61,570 nucleotides of DNA from Candidatus Dactylopiibacterium sp. (GCA_031119555.1 JAVHXQ010000016.1:1-61570); one strand, 5' to 3'; counted from the stretch's first letter, positions 1 through 13,796 are shown. Program-made: numbers and translations. The notes: generated by a model from the letters alone, not told the origin.

Positions 1-1608
1 CAGCTTCTGCATGGCTTCGTTCTGCTCGGCCTGATCCTTGGCCTTGATCGAGAGGTTGATCGAACGCGACTTGCGGTCAACGTTGATGATCATCGCCTCG
101 ACCTCGTCACCCGCCTTCAGCACCGTGCTGAGGTCTTCCACGCGCTCGCGGGAGAACTCGGACACACGCAGGTAGCCTTCCTGGTCACCGCCCAGATCCA
201 CCACGGCGCCACGGGCGTCGACCGAAGTCACGGTGCCCCTGACGAGGGTGTTCTTGTCGTGGGTGGCCACGTAGGAGGTGAAGGGATCACCATCGAGCTG
301 CTTGATGCCCAGCGAGATGCGTTCCTTCTCGATGTCGATGGCCAGCACCACGGCTTCGAGTTCGTCGCCCTTCTTGAAGTTGCGGATGGCTTCTTCGCCC
401 GCCTGGCTCCACGACAGGTCGGAGAGGTGCACCAGACCGTCGATGCCGCCGGGCAGGCCGATGAACACGCCGAAGTCGGTGATCGACTTGATCGCGCCCT
501 TCACACGGTCGCCCTTCTTGTGGTTCTGGCCGAACTCGTCCCACGGGTTCGCCTGGCACTGCTTCATGCCCAGCGAGATGCGGCGACGGTCTTCGTCGAT
601 TTCCAGGATCATCACTTCGACTTCGTCGCCCAGCTGGACAACCTTGGTCGGATGGATGTTCTTGTTGGTCCAGTCCATTTCGGACACGTGCACCAGGCCT
701 TCGATGCCCTGCTCGACTTCGACGAACGCGCCGTAGTCGGTGATGTTGGTGACCTTGCCGAACAGGCGGGTGCCCGACGGGTAACGGCGCGAGATGCCGA
801 CCCACGGATCTTCGCCGAGCTGCTTCATGCCCAGCGAAACGCGGTTCTTCTCCTGGTCGAACTTCAGCACCTTGGCGGTGACTTCATCGCCAACCGCCAG
901 CACTTCGGACGGGTGACGGACACGGCGCCAGGCCAGATCGGTGATGTGCAGCAGGCCATCGATACCGCCCAGGTCGACGAACGCGCCGTAGTCGGTGATG
1001 TTCTTGACGATACCCTTGACGACGGTACCTTCCTGCAGGGTTTCGAGCAGCTTCTGGCGCTCTTCGCCCATGGTCACTTCGAGCACGGCACGGCGCGACA
1101 CGACGACGTTGTTGCGCTTGCGGTCGAGCTTGATGACCTTGAATTCGAATTCCTTGCCTTCGTAAGGAGTCGTGTCCTTGACGGGGCGCATATCGACCAG
1201 CGAACCGGGCAGGAAGGCACGGATGCCGTTGGTCATGACGGTCAGGCCGCCCTTGACCTTGCCGGTCACCACACCCTTGACCAGGGAGGCTTCGTTGAGT
1301 GCCTTGTCGAGGTAGTTCCAGGCGGCGATGCGCTTGGCCTTGTCGCGCGACAGGCGGGTTTCGCCGTAGCCGTCTTCGAGCGTTTCGATGGCCACCTGGA
1401 CGTAATCGCCGGGGTTGGCTTCCAGCTCGCCACGGTCGTTACGGAATTCATCCAGGGGGATGTAGCTCTCGGATTTCAGGCCGGCGTTCACGACCACGAA
1501 GTTCTGGTCGATACGCACAACCTCAGCCGTGATGACTTCGCCAGCACGCATTTCCTGGCGATTCAGGCTTTCCTCGAAGAGGTCGGCAAAACTTTCAATG
1601 TTGGACAT
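1..1608 (-). CDS. rpsA: 30S ribosomal protein S1 (3' end outside window)
   Basis: Ribosomal protein S1 binds mRNA on the 30S subunit and helps unwind and load structured messages. The ATG lies at 1606-1608 and the protein begins [15 protein letters not shown], the usual S1 start; 536 codons are in the window and the frame is still open at base 1. Proteobacterial S1 is about 560-570 residues, so only the last few dozen are missing. Repeated S1 (OB-fold) domains are visible as recurring V-x-G-x-V and G-L-x-H/D-I patterns. It is the last gene of the gyrA-to-rpsA run, 97 bp after cmk, which is the normal cmk-rpsA neighbourhood. Confidence 0.96.
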   Translation of the reverse strand, partial: MSNIESFADLFEESLNRQEMRAGEVITAEVVRIDQNFVVVNAGLKSESYIPLDEFRNDRGELEANPGDYVQVAIETLEDGYGETRLSRDKAKRIAAWNYLDKALNEASLVKGVVTGKVKGGLTVMTNGIRAFLPGSLVDMRPVKDTTPYEGKEFEFKVIKLDRKRNNVVVSRRAVLEVTMGEERQKLLETLQEGTVVKGIVKNITDYGAFVDLGGIDGLLHITDLAWRRVRHPSEVLAVGDEVTAKVLKFDQEKNRVSLGMKQLGEDPWVGISRRYPSGTRLFGKVTNITDYGAFVEVEQGIEGLVHVSEMDWTNKNIHPTKVVQLGDEVEVMILEIDEDRRRISLGMKQCQANPWDEFGQNHKKGDRVKGAIKSITDFGVFIGLPGGIDGLVHLSDLSWSQAGEEAIRNFKKGDELEAVVLAIDIEKERISLGIKQLDGDPFTSYVATHDKNTLVRGTVTSVDARGAVVDLGGDQEGYLRVSEFSRERVEDLSTVLKAGDEVEAMIINVDRKSRSINLSIKAKDQAEQNEAMQKL

Positions 1609-1705
1609 AAAAGGACTCGGTACCGTGCATGCACGGCGTATGGAAAAAATGGAAAAACCCTGGGAGAACGAGCAACCTTGCCGCTAGCCCACGGGGCCTC
1701 GCGGC

Positions 1706-2373
1706 CTACGCAACACCTCTGTCGTGAGCGAGGTCCAGCACGAAACGCACTGCCTCATCGATGGACATCCGGGTGGTATCGAGTAAAACCGCATCTTCAC
1801 ACGGCCTGAGCGGCGCCACGGCGCGATGGGTGTCGCGCGCGTCGCGCTCCCGCAAGTCATGCAGAAGACTATCGATGTTAGCAGGCAGACCCTTTGCGAT
1901 CAACTGCTTATAGCGCCTGTCGGCCCGCGCCTCGACGCTCGCCGTGAGGAAGATCTTGAGGGGCGCGTGGGGGAAGACCACCGAACCCATGTCGCGCCCG
2001 TCGGCCACCAGGCCGGGCGCCTGGAGGAAGGCGCGCTGGCGCTCCAGCAGGGCCTCGCGCACCCTCGGATGGGCGGCCAGCCTGGAGGCCGCGTTGCCGG
2101 TCTCCTCGCGTCTCACGGCGACCGACACATCTTCGCCGTCGAGCAGGATCGCCCCTTGTTCGAAGCGCGCATCGAGCCCCGCCGCGAGCGGTACGAGCGC
2201 GGCTTCGTCGCTCACCTCGACGCCACGCTTGAAGGCCGACAGGGCCACCATGCGATAGATGGAGCCGGAATCGAGCAGATTCCAGCCCAGGCGCTCGGCC
2301 ACTCGCCCGGCGACAGTGCCCTTGCCGGAAGCCGTCGGGCCGTCGATCGCGATGACGGGAATCTCGCCGGCCA

Positions 2374-2374
<1 letters not shown>
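1706..2374 (-). CDS. cmk: Cytidylate kinase
   Basis: Phosphorylates CMP and dCMP to the diphosphates with ATP in pyrimidine nucleotide recycling. The 222-residue protein starts [13 protein letters not shown] and has the P-loop GPTASGKGT near residue 12; the CMP-binding part includes the [19 protein letters not shown] stretch. Length matches the family (about 220-230). I chose the ATG at 2374 because it overlaps the argS stop by one base (TGATG), indicating translational coupling; an upstream extension would run into argS. rpsA follows, as in most proteobacteria. Confidence 0.95.
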
Positions 2375-5392
<3,018 letters not shown>

Positions 5393-5395
5393 GGC

Positions 5396-6271
5396 TTACC
5401 TGAGGTACTTTTCGGCCCAGGCGTTGCGCGCGGCAGAGGCCTGGGCAAAGTGATTTTCGAGTGCGGGGCCATCGCCCTGCACGAGCAGGGCGCGCAGATA
5501 GGCGAGTTCCGCCAGATAGGCGTCGAGCTCGGCCAGCAACGCCTGGCGGTTGGCGACGCAGATATCGCGCCACATCTCGGGATGGCTGCCGGCGATACGC
5601 GTGAAATCGCGAAAGCCCGAGGCCGCGAAACTGAAGAGCTGCTCGGCGTTCGCGCGCCCCTGGATGTCGTGCACCAGCCCGAACGCGAGCAGATGCGGCA
5701 GATGGCTGACCGCCGCGAAAACCCGGTCGTGGTCATGCGGACTCATGCGGCACACCTGCGCGCCGCAGCGGGCCCAGGCGGCCTCCACGCGCGCCACCGC
5801 CTCCGCGGAGCTTTCAGGCAGGGGCGTGAGTACCACGCGCTTGCCCTGGTAGAGATCGGCGAAGGCCGCCGCCGGCCCACTTTTCTCGGCGCCCGCGATG
5901 GGGTGCGCCGGCACCACGTTGCCCAGATGGCTCTTGAGATACGTGTAGGCCGCCTCGAAGACGTCCGCCTTGGTGCTGCCGCCGTCGGTAACGAGCGTCT
6001 GCGCTTCGAGGTATGGCGCGGCCGCGGCCATCACCACGCCCATCTGGCCGACCGGGACGGCAAGCAGCAGCAGGTCGGCCCCCTTGAGCGCGACGGCCCA
6101 GTCGGTGGCGATCTCGTCGAGAATGCCGAGCGCACGCGCCTCTTCGAGCGTCGCCGTGCTGCGGCCGATGCCGACCACGGTTTCAACCGCGCCGGCCGCC
6201 TTGAGCGCCAGGGCAAACGAGCCGCCGATGAGTCCGGCGCCACAAATGACGATCCTCTTGAACACCATCAC
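5396..6271 (-). CDS. tyrA: Prephenate dehydrogenase
   Basis: Oxidatively decarboxylates prephenate (or arogenate) toward tyrosine using NAD(P)+. 291 residues with an N-terminal Rossmann motif GAGLIGGSFALALK and the catalytic-region motif S-H-L-P-H. It is a stand-alone dehydrogenase without a fused chorismate mutase or ACT domain. The start overlaps the hisC stop by 4 bases; a second ATG one codon downstream (6268) is equally possible. Cofactor and prephenate/arogenate preference cannot be read from sequence with confidence. Confidence 0.94.
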   Translation of the reverse strand: MMVFKRIVICGAGLIGGSFALALKAAGAVETVVGIGRSTATLEEARALGILDEIATDWAVALKGADLLLLAVPVGQMGVVMAAAAPYLEAQTLVTDGGSTKADVFEAAYTYLKSHLGNVVPAHPIAGAEKSGPAAAFADLYQGKRVVLTPLPESSAEAVARVEAAWARCGAQVCRMSPHDHDRVFAAVSHLPHLLAFGLVHDIQGRANAEQLFSFAASGFRDFTRIAGSHPEMWRDICVANRQALLAELDAYLAELAYLRALLVQGDGPALENHFAQASAARNAWAEKYLR

Positions 6272-7368
6272 TCCTTCAACGCACGTTCGAGCGCGTCGAG
6301 AAAGCGCGCATTTTCGCCGGGGCTCCCCACCGTCACGCGCAACCAGGCCGGCATCGCGTAGCTGGCAAGCGGTCGCACGATGACGCCGCGTCGCTGCAAT
6401 GCGGCGTCCACGCGCGCCGCGTCGCCGACATGAAAGCTCACGAAGTTGCCCAGAGAGGGAATGTGCCGCAGGTTCAGGGCGTCCAGCCCGGCAACGATCT
6501 GGCGCATGCCTTCGCGATTGGCCGCCCGGCTGCGGGCCACGAATGCCGTGTCAGCCAGCGCCCCGCAAGCGGCCACCTGCGCCAGCACGTTGACGTTGAA
6601 CGGCTGGCGGACGCGATCCAGCAACGCGGCAACGTCCGGATGCGCCAGGGCATAGCCCACGCGCAGTCCGGCAAGGCCATGGATCTTTGAGAAGGTCCGC
6701 GTGACGAGCAGATTGGGATGGCGCGCCAGCCACGCCACGCTGTCGTAGCGCACTTCATCGGGCAGGTATTCGACGTAGGCTTCGTCGAGCACCACGAGCA
6801 CGTCCCCGGGCACCCGGGCCAGAAAGGCTTCGATCAATGCGGCGGGCAGAAAGGTGCCCGTGGGATTGTTCGGATTCGCGATGAACACCACGCGCGTGTC
6901 GGCGGCGATGGCGTCACCCAGCGCGGCGATGTCGTGCCCCCAGGCCCGCGCCGGCACTTCGATGAGGCGCGCGCCGGTGGCCATCACCGCGAGCGGATAG
7001 ACCGCGAATGCGTACTGCGAACAGACCGCGCTCGCGTCCGGGGCCAGGAACGCCCGCGCCGCAAGCTCCAGCACGTCGCCGGAACCGTTGCCCAGCACGA
7101 TGGCCTCGGGCGGAACGCCGTGCGCGCGCGCGAGTTCGGCTTTCAGCGCAAAGCCGCCGCCATCGGGGTAGCGCTGGAGCTCGCCGAGCGCGGACTCCAT
7201 GGCCGCGCGCGCCCCCGGGCTCATGCCCAGCGGGTTCTCGTTCGAGGCCAGCTTGATGACATCCTGCGTGCGCAGGCCCGTCTCCCGCGCAAGCGCTTCG
7301 AGCGGCTTGCCGGGCACATACGGTGAGATGCCCCGCACGTGGGCCGGCGCGCGTTCAGCAAGGCTCAT
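6268..7368 (-). CDS. hisC: Histidinol-phosphate aminotransferase family (HisC type)
   Basis: PLP-dependent class I/II aminotransferase of 366 residues. It begins MSLAERAPAHVRGISPYVPGKP, typical of HisC, and carries the N-x-N-N-P-T-G motif (IANPNNPTG) and the PLP lysine in RTFSKIHGLAGLRVGYA. Between pheA and tyrA it probably transaminates phenylpyruvate or hydroxyphenylpyruvate as well as, or instead of, imidazole acetol phosphate; HisC paralogues in this position are known to do so. I infer that role from context. No other his gene is in the window. Confidence 0.92.
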   Translation of the reverse strand: MSLAERAPAHVRGISPYVPGKPLEALARETGLRTQDVIKLASNENPLGMSPGARAAMESALGELQRYPDGGGFALKAELARAHGVPPEAIVLGNGSGDVLELAARAFLAPDASAVCSQYAFAVYPLAVMATGARLIEVPARAWGHDIAALGDAIAADTRVVFIANPNNPTGTFLPAALIEAFLARVPGDVLVVLDEAYVEYLPDEVRYDSVAWLARHPNLLVTRTFSKIHGLAGLRVGYALAHPDVAALLDRVRQPFNVNVLAQVAACGALADTAFVARSRAANREGMRQIVAGLDALNLRHIPSLGNFVSFHVGDAARVDAALQRRGVIVRPLASYAMPAWLRVTVGSPGENARFLDALERALKE

Positions 7369-7381
7369 GGCCGCTCCGGAA

Positions 7382-8458
7382 TCAGATCGCGGCGACCGGG
7401 TACGAACCCAGCACCTTCACGAAAGCCGCGCGATCGACGAGCGCATCCAGCGCCGCCGCCACGGCGGCGTCTTCCCGGTGCCCTTCGATATCGACGTAGA
7501 ACACGTACTCCCAGAGCCCCGTGCGCGACGGGCGCGACTCCAGGCGCGTCATGCTCACGCCCTTGTCGGAGAAAGGCTGCAGCAGCGCGAAGACCGCGCC
7601 GGGCCGGTTGGGCGCCGAGCAGATCAGGGAGGTCTTGTCGCGCCCCGAGGGACCGGCGTCGTGGCGTCCGATCACGAGGAAGCGCGTGGTGTTGTTGGGG
7701 TCGTCTTCGATGTTGGCGTGCAGGATGGGCAGATCGTAAAGCTGCGCCGCGCGCTCGCCCGCGATGGCGGCCGAGGCGATGTCCTCCGAAGCCAGGCGCG
7801 CCGCTTCGGCATTGCTGGAAACGGGGAGCAGCTCCACGCCCTGAGCATGATTGGCGAGCCAGTCGGCGCATTGCCCCAGGGATTGCGAGTGCGAGTAGAT
7901 GCGGCGCACCTGCTCCAGGCTGTCCGCGCGCGTCATGAGGTTCTGGCGGATGCGCAGGCTCACCTCGCCGCACACCGATACGTTGGCAGAGAGCAGCAGA
8001 TCGAGGGAACGGTTGACCGCGCCTTCGGTGGAGTTCTCGACCGGGATCACGCCATAGGCCACGCCACCGGATTCGACCGCATGGAAGACCTCGTCTATGG
8101 TCTGCATGGCCTGCAGTTCGGGCGCGCCGCCGAAGTGCTTGCCCGCGGCCTCCTCGGTGAAGGTGCCACGCGGCCCCAGGTGCGCCACGCGCAGCGGCTG
8201 CTCCAGCCCCAGGCACCAGGACATGATCTCGCGGAAGATGCGCTGGATGCCTTCATCGGACAAGGGGCCGGGGTTGCGATCGGCGATGCCGCGCAGCACC
8301 TGGGCCTCGCGCTCCGGGCGGTAGAGCGGGCCGCGCTTGACCTCTCCCACGCGCTGGGCGCAGCGCGCGCGCTGCGAAAGGCGCTCGAGGATCTCGCCGT
8401 CGAGCCGGTCGATCTCGCCGCGCAGACGCAGCAGTTCGTCATTCATGGGGTCGCTCAT
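7382..8458 (-). CDS. pheA: Bifunctional chorismate mutase / prephenate dehydratase
   Basis: Converts chorismate to prephenate and then to phenylpyruvate. 358 residues in the usual order: AroQ chorismate mutase helices (about 1-90, [13 protein letters not shown]), prephenate dehydratase (about 95-270, [12 protein letters not shown] and the NSTEGAVN motif) and a C-terminal ACT domain (about 280-355) whose ESRPSR motif is the phenylalanine feedback site. The start overlaps the gyrA stop by 4 bases (ATGA); a second in-frame ATG lies at 8446. serC, commonly found between gyrA and pheA in related bacteria, is absent here. Confidence 0.96.
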   Translation of the reverse strand: MSDPMNDELLRLRGEIDRLDGEILERLSQRARCAQRVGEVKRGPLYRPEREAQVLRGIADRNPGPLSDEGIQRIFREIMSWCLGLEQPLRVAHLGPRGTFTEEAAGKHFGGAPELQAMQTIDEVFHAVESGGVAYGVIPVENSTEGAVNRSLDLLLSANVSVCGEVSLRIRQNLMTRADSLEQVRRIYSHSQSLGQCADWLANHAQGVELLPVSSNAEAARLASEDIASAAIAGERAAQLYDLPILHANIEDDPNNTTRFLVIGRHDAGPSGRDKTSLICSAPNRPGAVFALLQPFSDKGVSMTRLESRPSRTGLWEYVFYVDIEGHREDAAVAAALDALVDRAAFVKVLGSYPVAAI

Positions 8459-11034
8459 TCCACCCCCTCTTCGCCGCCCACCTCGCCATCGGCGTCCGTC
8501 TCGTCGGTTTCGACGATCTTCTCGATGCTGGACAGGCGCGCGCCGTCGTCCAGGTTGATCAGCGTGACCCCTTGCGTGGAACGCCCCAGCTCGCGGATGT
8601 CGGCCACCGGCGTGCGGATCAGCACGCCGTTGTCGGCGATGAGCATCACGTGGTCGGTCGGATCGACCAGGACCGCCGCCACGAGCTTGCCGTTGCGCTC
8701 GGAGGACTGGATCGCGATCATGCCCTTGGTTCCGCGCCCGTGCAGGGTGTACTCACCGATGGGGGTGCGCTTGCCGAAGCCGTTCTCGGTGGCGGTCAGC
8801 ACGCTCTGCTGCTCGCCGTGGGCGACCAGCATCGAAAGCACGCCCTGGCCGTCTTCGATCATCATCCCGCGCACGCCGCGCGCCGTGCGTCCCATCGGCC
8901 GCACGTCCTTCTCGTCGAAGCGCACGGCCTTGCCGGCGTCGGAGAAGAGCATCACGTTGCAATCGCCATCGGTAATGGCGGCGCCGATGAGGTAATCGCC
9001 ATCGTCCAGACCCACGGCAATGATGCCGGCCTTGCGCGGGTTGGAGAAATCGGTCAGCGGCGTCTTCTTGACCGTGCCCTGCGCGGTCGCCATGAACACG
9101 AAGTGGCCTTCGTCGAATTCCTTGACCGGCAGGACGGCCGTGATCTTCTCGTTCTCGATGAGCGGGAACAGATTCACGATCGGTTTGCCACGCGCGTTGC
9201 GATTGCCTTCGGGCACTTCATAAACCTTGAGCCAGTACAGACGACCACGGTTGGAGAAGCACAGGATGGTGTCGTGCGTGTTGGCAACGAAAAGCTGGTC
9301 GATCCAGTCGTCTTCCTTCGTCGCCGCGGCCTGCTTGCCGCGCCCGCCACGCCGTTGCGAGCGGTAGTCGGCCAGCGGCTGGCGCTTGAAGTAGCCGGTG
9401 TGCGAAAGCGTGACCACCATGTCTTCCTGGGCGATCAGGTCTTCGATGTTGATGTCGGCCGTGTTGAGCACGATTTCGGACTTGCGGGGGTCGCCGAACT
9501 GGTCGCGGATCACGCGCAGTTCGGAGTCGATGATGGCCGTGATACGCGCCGGCTTGGAGAGGATATCCAGCAGATCGGCGATCTCGGCCATCACGTCGCG
9601 GTACTCGCCCACGATCTTGTCCTGCTCCATGTTCGTGAGGCGCTGCAGCTGCATTTCGAGAATGCGCTGGGCCTGCACCTCGGAGAGGCGATAGCCCTGG
9701 GCCGACAGGCCGAACTCGGGCGAGAGTCCTTCGGGGCGGTAGCTGTCGGACATGGCGCGGGCCAGCATCTCCTCGACCAGCGGCGAGCGCCAGATGCGCT
9801 CCATGAGCTCCTGGCGCGCATCGGCCGGCGTGGGAGCAGCCTTGATCAGCGCGATGATCTCGTCGACGTTGGAGAGCGCCACCGCCAGACCTTCGAGGAT
9901 GTGGCCACGCTCGCGTGCCTTGCGCAGTTCGAAGATGGTGCGCCGCGTGACCACCTCGCGCCGGTGCGCGAGGAAGCACTCGAGCATCTGCTTGAGGTTC
10001 AGCAGGCGCGGCTTGCCATCCACCAGCGCCACCATGTTCATGCCGAAGCTGTCCTGCAGCTGCGTCTGCTTGAACAGGTTGTTGAGCACGACTTCGGCCA
10101 CCTCGCCGCGCTTGAGTTCGATGACGATGCGCATGCCGGATTTGTCGGACTCGTCGCGCAGGTCGGAAATCCCCTCGATGCGCTTTTCATTGACGAGTTC
10201 GGCGATCTTTTCGATCAGGCTCTTCTTGTTCACCTGATACGGGATCTCGTCGACGATGATCGCCTGGCGGTTGCCACGCTCCATGTCCTCGAAGTGCGTG
10301 CGGGCCCGCATGATCACGCGGCCGCGTCCCGTGCGGTACCCCTCGTGCGCGCCGTGCAGGCCGTAAATGAGGGCGGCGGTGGGGAAGTCGGGCGCCGGAA
10401 TGAGCTTGATGAGCGCCTCGATGTCGGTCTCGGGCTCGGCCAGCAGGGTCAGACAGGCTTCGACGACTTCGCCCAGATTATGCGGCGGAATGTTGGTCGC
10501 CATGCCCACCGCGATACCGGCCGAGCCATTGATCAGCAGATTGGGAATGCGCGTCGGCAGGACCGTGGGCTCGAGTTCCTTGCCGTCGTAGTTGGGCTGG
10601 AAATCGACCGTTTCCTTGTCGATGTCGGCCAGCAGATCCGCCGAGACCTTCTCCAGGCGGCATTCCGTGTAACGCATCGCGGCCGCCGCATCGCCATCGA
10701 TGGACCCGAAATTGCCCTGACCATCGACAAGCGTATAGCGCAGCGAAAAATCCTGGGCCATGCGCACGAGCGTGTCGTAAATGGCAGAGTCGCCGTGCGG
10801 GTGATACTTACCCATCACGTCACCCACCACGCGGGCGCACTTCACGTAAGGCCGGTTCCACGCATTGTTGGCCTCGTGCATGGCGTACAGCACGCGCCGG
10901 TGCACCGGTTTGAGGCCGTCCCGCACATCGGGAAGCGCCCGTCCGACGATCACGCTCATTGCGTAATCGAGGTAGGAGTGGCGCATTTCCTCTTCGAGAC
11001 TGATCGGCAGCGTTTCCTTGGCAAACGAGTTCAT
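8455..11034 (-). CDS. gyrA: DNA gyrase subunit A
   Basis: Breakage-reunion subunit of DNA gyrase, which introduces negative supercoils. 859 residues, starting [40 protein letters not shown]. The catalytic tyrosine is Tyr122 (AAMRYTE), and the quinolone-resistance-determining region [17 protein letters not shown] has the susceptible-type Ser83 and Asp87. The C-terminal domain keeps the GyrA box (QRRGGRGK) and the repeated beta-pinwheel blades. The tail is acidic ([18 protein letters not shown]). First gene of the minus-strand supraoperon; its stop overlaps pheA. Confidence 0.98.
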   Translation of the reverse strand: MNSFAKETLPISLEEEMRHSYLDYAMSVIVGRALPDVRDGLKPVHRRVLYAMHEANNAWNRPYVKCARVVGDVMGKYHPHGDSAIYDTLVRMAQDFSLRYTLVDGQGNFGSIDGDAAAAMRYTECRLEKVSADLLADIDKETVDFQPNYDGKELEPTVLPTRIPNLLINGSAGIAVGMATNIPPHNLGEVVEACLTLLAEPETDIEALIKLIPAPDFPTAALIYGLHGAHEGYRTGRGRVIMRARTHFEDMERGNRQAIIVDEIPYQVNKKSLIEKIAELVNEKRIEGISDLRDESDKSGMRIVIELKRGEVAEVVLNNLFKQTQLQDSFGMNMVALVDGKPRLLNLKQMLECFLAHRREVVTRRTIFELRKARERGHILEGLAVALSNVDEIIALIKAAPTPADARQELMERIWRSPLVEEMLARAMSDSYRPEGLSPEFGLSAQGYRLSEVQAQRILEMQLQRLTNMEQDKIVGEYRDVMAEIADLLDILSKPARITAIIDSELRVIRDQFGDPRKSEIVLNTADINIEDLIAQEDMVVTLSHTGYFKRQPLADYRSQRRGGRGKQAAATKEDDWIDQLFVANTHDTILCFSNRGRLYWLKVYEVPEGNRNARGKPIVNLFPLIENEKITAVLPVKEFDEGHFVFMATAQGTVKKTPLTDFSNPRKAGIIAVGLDDGDYLIGAAITDGDCNVMLFSDAGKAVRFDEKDVRPMGRTARGVRGMMIEDGQGVLSMLVAHGEQQSVLTATENGFGKRTPIGEYTLHGRGTKGMIAIQSSERNGKLVAAVLVDPTDHVMLIADNGVLIRTPVADIRELGRSTQGVTLINLDDGARLSSIEKIVETDETDADGEVGGEEGVE

Positions 11035-11077
11035 AGGCGCTTCTGTCGTGTCCGGTTGTGGGCGCTAAAAGCTGCAG

Positions 11078-11083
11078 ATTGTA
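11078..11083 (-). promoter_or_regulatory. gyrA: Candidate -10 of the gyrA promoter
   Basis: On the minus strand the hexamer TACAAT (5 of 6 to consensus) lies 44 bp before the gyrA start. No convincing -35 is visible about 17 bp upstream, so the call rests mainly on the hexamer and its position. Confidence 0.35.
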
Positions 11084-11488
11084 GCACGCCAGGCCCACCC
11101 GACCGTGCCCGCGGCAGAGCCCGGACCGACCGACCAACCGGCCTCCACGCCTGCCCCAGGCCTGCGGCGGACCGTCAGCAGCCCGCTGATGTCCGCGAAT
11201 GAACCGCACATCGAGACGACAGGCAGGTCATCCTGGTCGAGCCCCCGCTTTTCGCGGCAACCACCTCACCCGGGAACCCTATCCTCCACCCCAAATATCT
11301 GCACACACTCACTTCATGACACCCGGGTTACGGACCAAAAGCCCGTATGCCCGACACAGGGGATTGAGCGTCGTATCATGACGGCATACCCTCACCTCAT
11401 CGCAAACTCACCTACCACAGACTTTGGGGCAGCGTCACCATCAATAGTCTTTCTGGCGTCTTCACAGAAACAAATTGCTGCCTTTTTG

Positions 11489-11517
11489 TTGACTATGGCA
11501 AAATGCCGCAAAATTCA
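11489..11517 (+). promoter_or_regulatory. Candidate ompA promoter
   Basis: TTGACT at 11489-11494 is a good -35. A weak -10 (AATTCA) follows after 17 bp; a possible alternative further on is TACTAT within TTACTATCC. It lies in the A+T-rich part of the intergenic region and would give a leader of about 130 nt. Confidence 0.35.
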
Positions 11518-11596
11518 GGGCAGGTAATTACTATCCCGAACGGATAAGTCCCCTGGGTTGATGTACAAAAAGCGCATTGCGCAGGTAGTCCCGTCG

Positions 11597-11614
11597 GAGC
11601 GTGGCACCACGCTC
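11597..11614 (+). promoter_or_regulatory. Hairpin in the ompA 5' leader
   Basis: A perfect 7-bp stem, GAGCGTG / CACGCTC, with a GCAC loop lies about 40 nt before the ompA start codon. Stable 5'-UTR stem-loops are known to lengthen the life of ompA mRNAs in other bacteria; that role here is inferred. Confidence 0.45.
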
Positions 11615-11654
11615 TGCCCGCAGTTGTCGAATCAGACTTGCAACGAGGAAAACT

Positions 11655-12377
11655 ATGAAAAAATCCCACTTGTTCATCCTGGCCGCGATCGCTGGCCTGA
11701 CCACCGGCGCCCACGCCCAAGTGCAATCCCAGATCGTCGTCAAGAACGCCCCGGTTCAGCCCTATGTCCTCAGCGCCGGCAACATCGTGGCCAAGGATGG
11801 TCTGGGCAACTGCCTGCGCTCCAGCAACTGGTCGCTGGAACTCATCCGCACGGTGCTGACCACCGAAGACAAGCCGGTGGGCGTTGCCTGCGGCGAAATC
11901 AAGGAAGAAGCGAAGCCCGCCGCCGCGCCCGCCCCGGCGCCGGCCCCCGCTCCCGTTGCGCCGGCCCCTGCCCCCGCCCCGGCCGCGCAAAAGGTGAGTC
12001 TGCCCGCTGATGCACTCTTCGCCTTCGACAAGGCGGATCTCTCCGAGCAAGGCAAGAGCAGCCTCGCCGCCTTCGCCGACAGCGCGAAGCAGCTGGGTCA
12101 GCTCGAAGTCGTGATCGCCGTGGGTCATGCGGACCGCCTCGGCTCCGACGCCTACAACCAGAAGCTGTCCGAAAAGCGTGCCGCCACGGTCAAGGACTTC
12201 CTGATTGCCCAAGGCATTCCGGCCAACAAGGTCTACACCGAAGGCAAGGGCGAAAGCCAGCCGGTGACCGGCGACGCCTGCCGCAAGATGGGCGCCGAAT
12301 CGGGCAAGAACCAGAAGCTCGTGGCTTGCCTGGCCCCGGATCGCCGCGTCGAGCTGGAAGCCGTCGGTACGAAGTAA
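11655..12377 (+). CDS. OmpA-family outer-membrane protein without beta-barrel
   Basis: Peptidoglycan-binding OmpA-type envelope protein of 240 residues. Residues 1-21 form a signal peptide (MKKSHLFILAAIAGLTTGAHA, cut before QVQ). A short N-terminal region with two cysteines follows, then a Pro-Ala linker at about 87-113 made of AP repeats, then a C-terminal OmpA domain (LFAFDKADLSEQGK, with the H-A-D-R-L-G-S, Y-N-Q-x-L-S-x-K-R-A and R-R-V-E-L-E motifs). It lacks the eight-stranded barrel of E. coli OmpA, as in short betaproteobacterial OmpA proteins. An AGGA-type ribosome site (cgaggaa) precedes the ATG; upstream in-frame codons do not add a plausible signal. Monocistronic, ending in a strong terminator. 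Confidence 0.88.
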   Translation: MKKSHLFILAAIAGLTTGAHAQVQSQIVVKNAPVQPYVLSAGNIVAKDGLGNCLRSSNWSLELIRTVLTTEDKPVGVACGEIKEEAKPAAAPAPAPAPAPVAPAPAPAPAAQKVSLPADALFAFDKADLSEQGKSSLAAFADSAKQLGQLEVVIAVGHADRLGSDAYNQKLSEKRAATVKDFLIAQGIPANKVYTEGKGESQPVTGDACRKMGAESGKNQKLVACLAPDRRVELEAVGTK

Positions 12378-12396
12378 TACCATTGCGCTTCAGCAG

Positions 12397-12424
12397 AAAG
12401 CCCAGCTTCGGCTGGGCTTTTTTG
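12397..12424 (+). terminator. Rho-independent terminator of ompA
   Basis: A 10-bp stem AAAGCCCAGC / GCTGGGCTTT closed by a TTCG tetraloop and followed by further T residues lies 20 bp after the ompA stop. Textbook intrinsic terminator. Confidence 0.92.
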
Positions 12425-12449
12425 TTCTCATCAGATCAGGATGCCCCTC

Positions 12450-13154
12450 ATGCAGACACGCAATGCCGACGAAAAGGAACTCGCGAAATTCAGCGAGCTC
12501 GCCCATCGCTGGTGGGACCCCCGTTCGGAGTTCCGCCCCCTGCATGAGATCAATCCCCTGCGCCTGGGCTGGATTGACGACAACGCCAGCCTCGCTGGCA
12601 AACGCGTGCTCGATGTGGGTTGTGGCGGCGGCATTCTCGCTGAGGGCATGGCGAGCCGTGGAGCGGAAGTCACGGGCATCGACCTCTCGGATCGCGCGCT
12701 CGGGGTTGCAAAGCTTCACCTCTACGAGTCTGGCCTGAGCGTCGATTACCGCTGCATCGCAGTGGAACAGCTCGCCGGGGAGGCCCCCGCCACCTTCGAT
12801 GTGGTGACCTGCATGGAGATGCTGGAACACGTGCCCGACCCCGCCAGCGTCATTACGGCCTGCGCTCGGCTCGTCAAGCCGGGTGGTCAGGTGTTTCTTT
12901 CCACGCTCAATCGCAATCCGAAATCTTATGCCTTGGCGGTGATTGGCGCGGAATACGTTCTCAACATGTTGCCCCGCGGCACACACGATTACGAGAAATT
13001 CCTCAAGCCCTCGGAGGTTGCCGCAGCATGCCGCGATGCCGGCCTCACCCCGCTGGAATTGATCGGCATGGCCTACAACCCGCTGACCCAGGTCTATTCA
13101 CTGGGAAGCGATACGGATGTGAATTACCTGATGCGTACCGTGCGTTTTGCTTGA
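12450..13154 (+). CDS. ubiG: Ubiquinone biosynthesis O-methyltransferase
   Basis: SAM-dependent enzyme that performs both O-methylations in ubiquinone synthesis. The protein has the UbiG start pattern ([15 protein letters not shown], then [12 protein letters not shown]) and methyltransferase motif [17 protein letters not shown], with post-I D-L-S and motif [11 protein letters not shown]. About 234 residues, normal for the family. I prefer the ATG at 12450 because an AGG lies about 9 bp before it; the ATG at 12441 adds three residues and has no room for a ribosome site. Confidence 0.94.
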   Translation: MQTRNADEKELAKFSELAHRWWDPRSEFRPLHEINPLRLGWIDDNASLAGKRVLDVGCGGGILAEGMASRGAEVTGIDLSDRALGVAKLHLYESGLSVDYRCIAVEQLAGEAPATFDVVTCMEMLEHVPDPASVITACARLVKPGGQVFLSTLNRNPKSYALAVIGAEYVLNMLPRGTHDYEKFLKPSEVAAACRDAGLTPLELIGMAYNPLTQVYSLGSDTDVNYLMRTVRFA

Positions 13155-13230
13155 AGCGTTTCCCCAGACACGATAATCCGTGAGCGGGCGCCCTCTGCCC
13201 GGGCAGCCCCCGCAGTGCAATACCGCCGAG

Positions 13231-13764
13231 TCATCGCGCGAGCTGGCGTGCCCAGAACAGGCAGGTGATGGTCTTGGCGTCGGTGATTCGCCCGTCGCGG
13301 ACTGCCGCCTCCGCCTCATCCAGAGTCATTTCGAACAATTCCACGAACTCACCCGCGTCCAGCGATTGCCCCAACTGCTGGAGTTGCGTGGCGTGGAATA
13401 TTTCGATGCATTCGTCGGAATAGCCAATGCAGTTATGCGTGCGCCCCAGATGCGTCCATTGCGCCGCGACATACCCCGTTTCCTCCTTCAGCTCACGCTG
13501 GGCACAGACCAGTAACGCCTCGCCTGCGTCACGCTTGCCAGCGGGGAATTCGATGAAAACCTCTCCCACCGGATAACGAAACTGGCGCTCGAAAATGAAC
13601 ACACCGGGGCGCAGTTCGGGAATCACGACACAGGCGCCCGGGTGGCGGACATACTCGCGCGTTGCCGTGGCGCCATCGGGCAGCCTCACCGTGTCGCGCC
13701 GGACCTGAAGCAGGTGTCCATCAAAAATCTGTTCTCCATCCAGGAAAGTTTCAGTCAAATCCAT
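13231..13764 (-). CDS. nudF: Nudix hydrolase, ADP-ribose pyrophosphatase type
   Basis: Hydrolyses a nucleoside diphosphate linked to another moiety, most likely ADP-ribose. 177 residues with a perfect Nudix box, G-x5-E-x7-R-E-L-x-E-E-x-G-Y (GKRDAGEALLVCAQRELKEETGY). The preceding FPAGKRD and following S-P/D-E-C-I-E-I-F pattern fit NudF/ADPRase rather than MutT. The ATG at 13764 gives MDLTETFLDGEQIF, the family start. It lies 76 bp from convergent ubiG and about 100 bp after nuoN, separated from nuo by a hairpin. Substrate is inferred from family resemblance. Confidence 0.85.
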   Translation of the reverse strand: MDLTETFLDGEQIFDGHLLQVRRDTVRLPDGATATREYVRHPGACVVIPELRPGVFIFERQFRYPVGEVFIEFPAGKRDAGEALLVCAQRELKEETGYVAAQWTHLGRTHNCIGYSDECIEIFHATQLQQLGQSLDAGEFVELFEMTLDEAEAAVRDGRITDAKTITCLFWARQLAR

Positions 13765-13796
13765 GGTCAGCCAGATACTCCGGAAAAAGGGCAAAA

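Larger units (their letters stand above)
11035..11654. other. 620-bp intergenic region between divergent gyrA and ompA
   Basis: The only gap longer than 300 bp in the window. It separates gyrA (minus) from ompA (plus) and must hold both promoters. The stretch 11280-11530 is visibly richer in A+T than its surroundings. Open frames here have no recognisable domain and look accidental. Individual candidate sites are listed separately; otherwise I see nothing defined. Confidence 0.8.

Noticed and set aside
259..1809. A 516-codon plus-strand frame over rpsA
   Set aside because: Antisense to ribosomal protein S1, whose minus-strand frame is open from 1608 to the window edge and fully matches the family.
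11105..11527. 140-codon frame in the gyrA-ompA intergenic region
   Set aside because: No ribosome site, no domain, no membrane or signal pattern; it crosses the likely ompA promoter.
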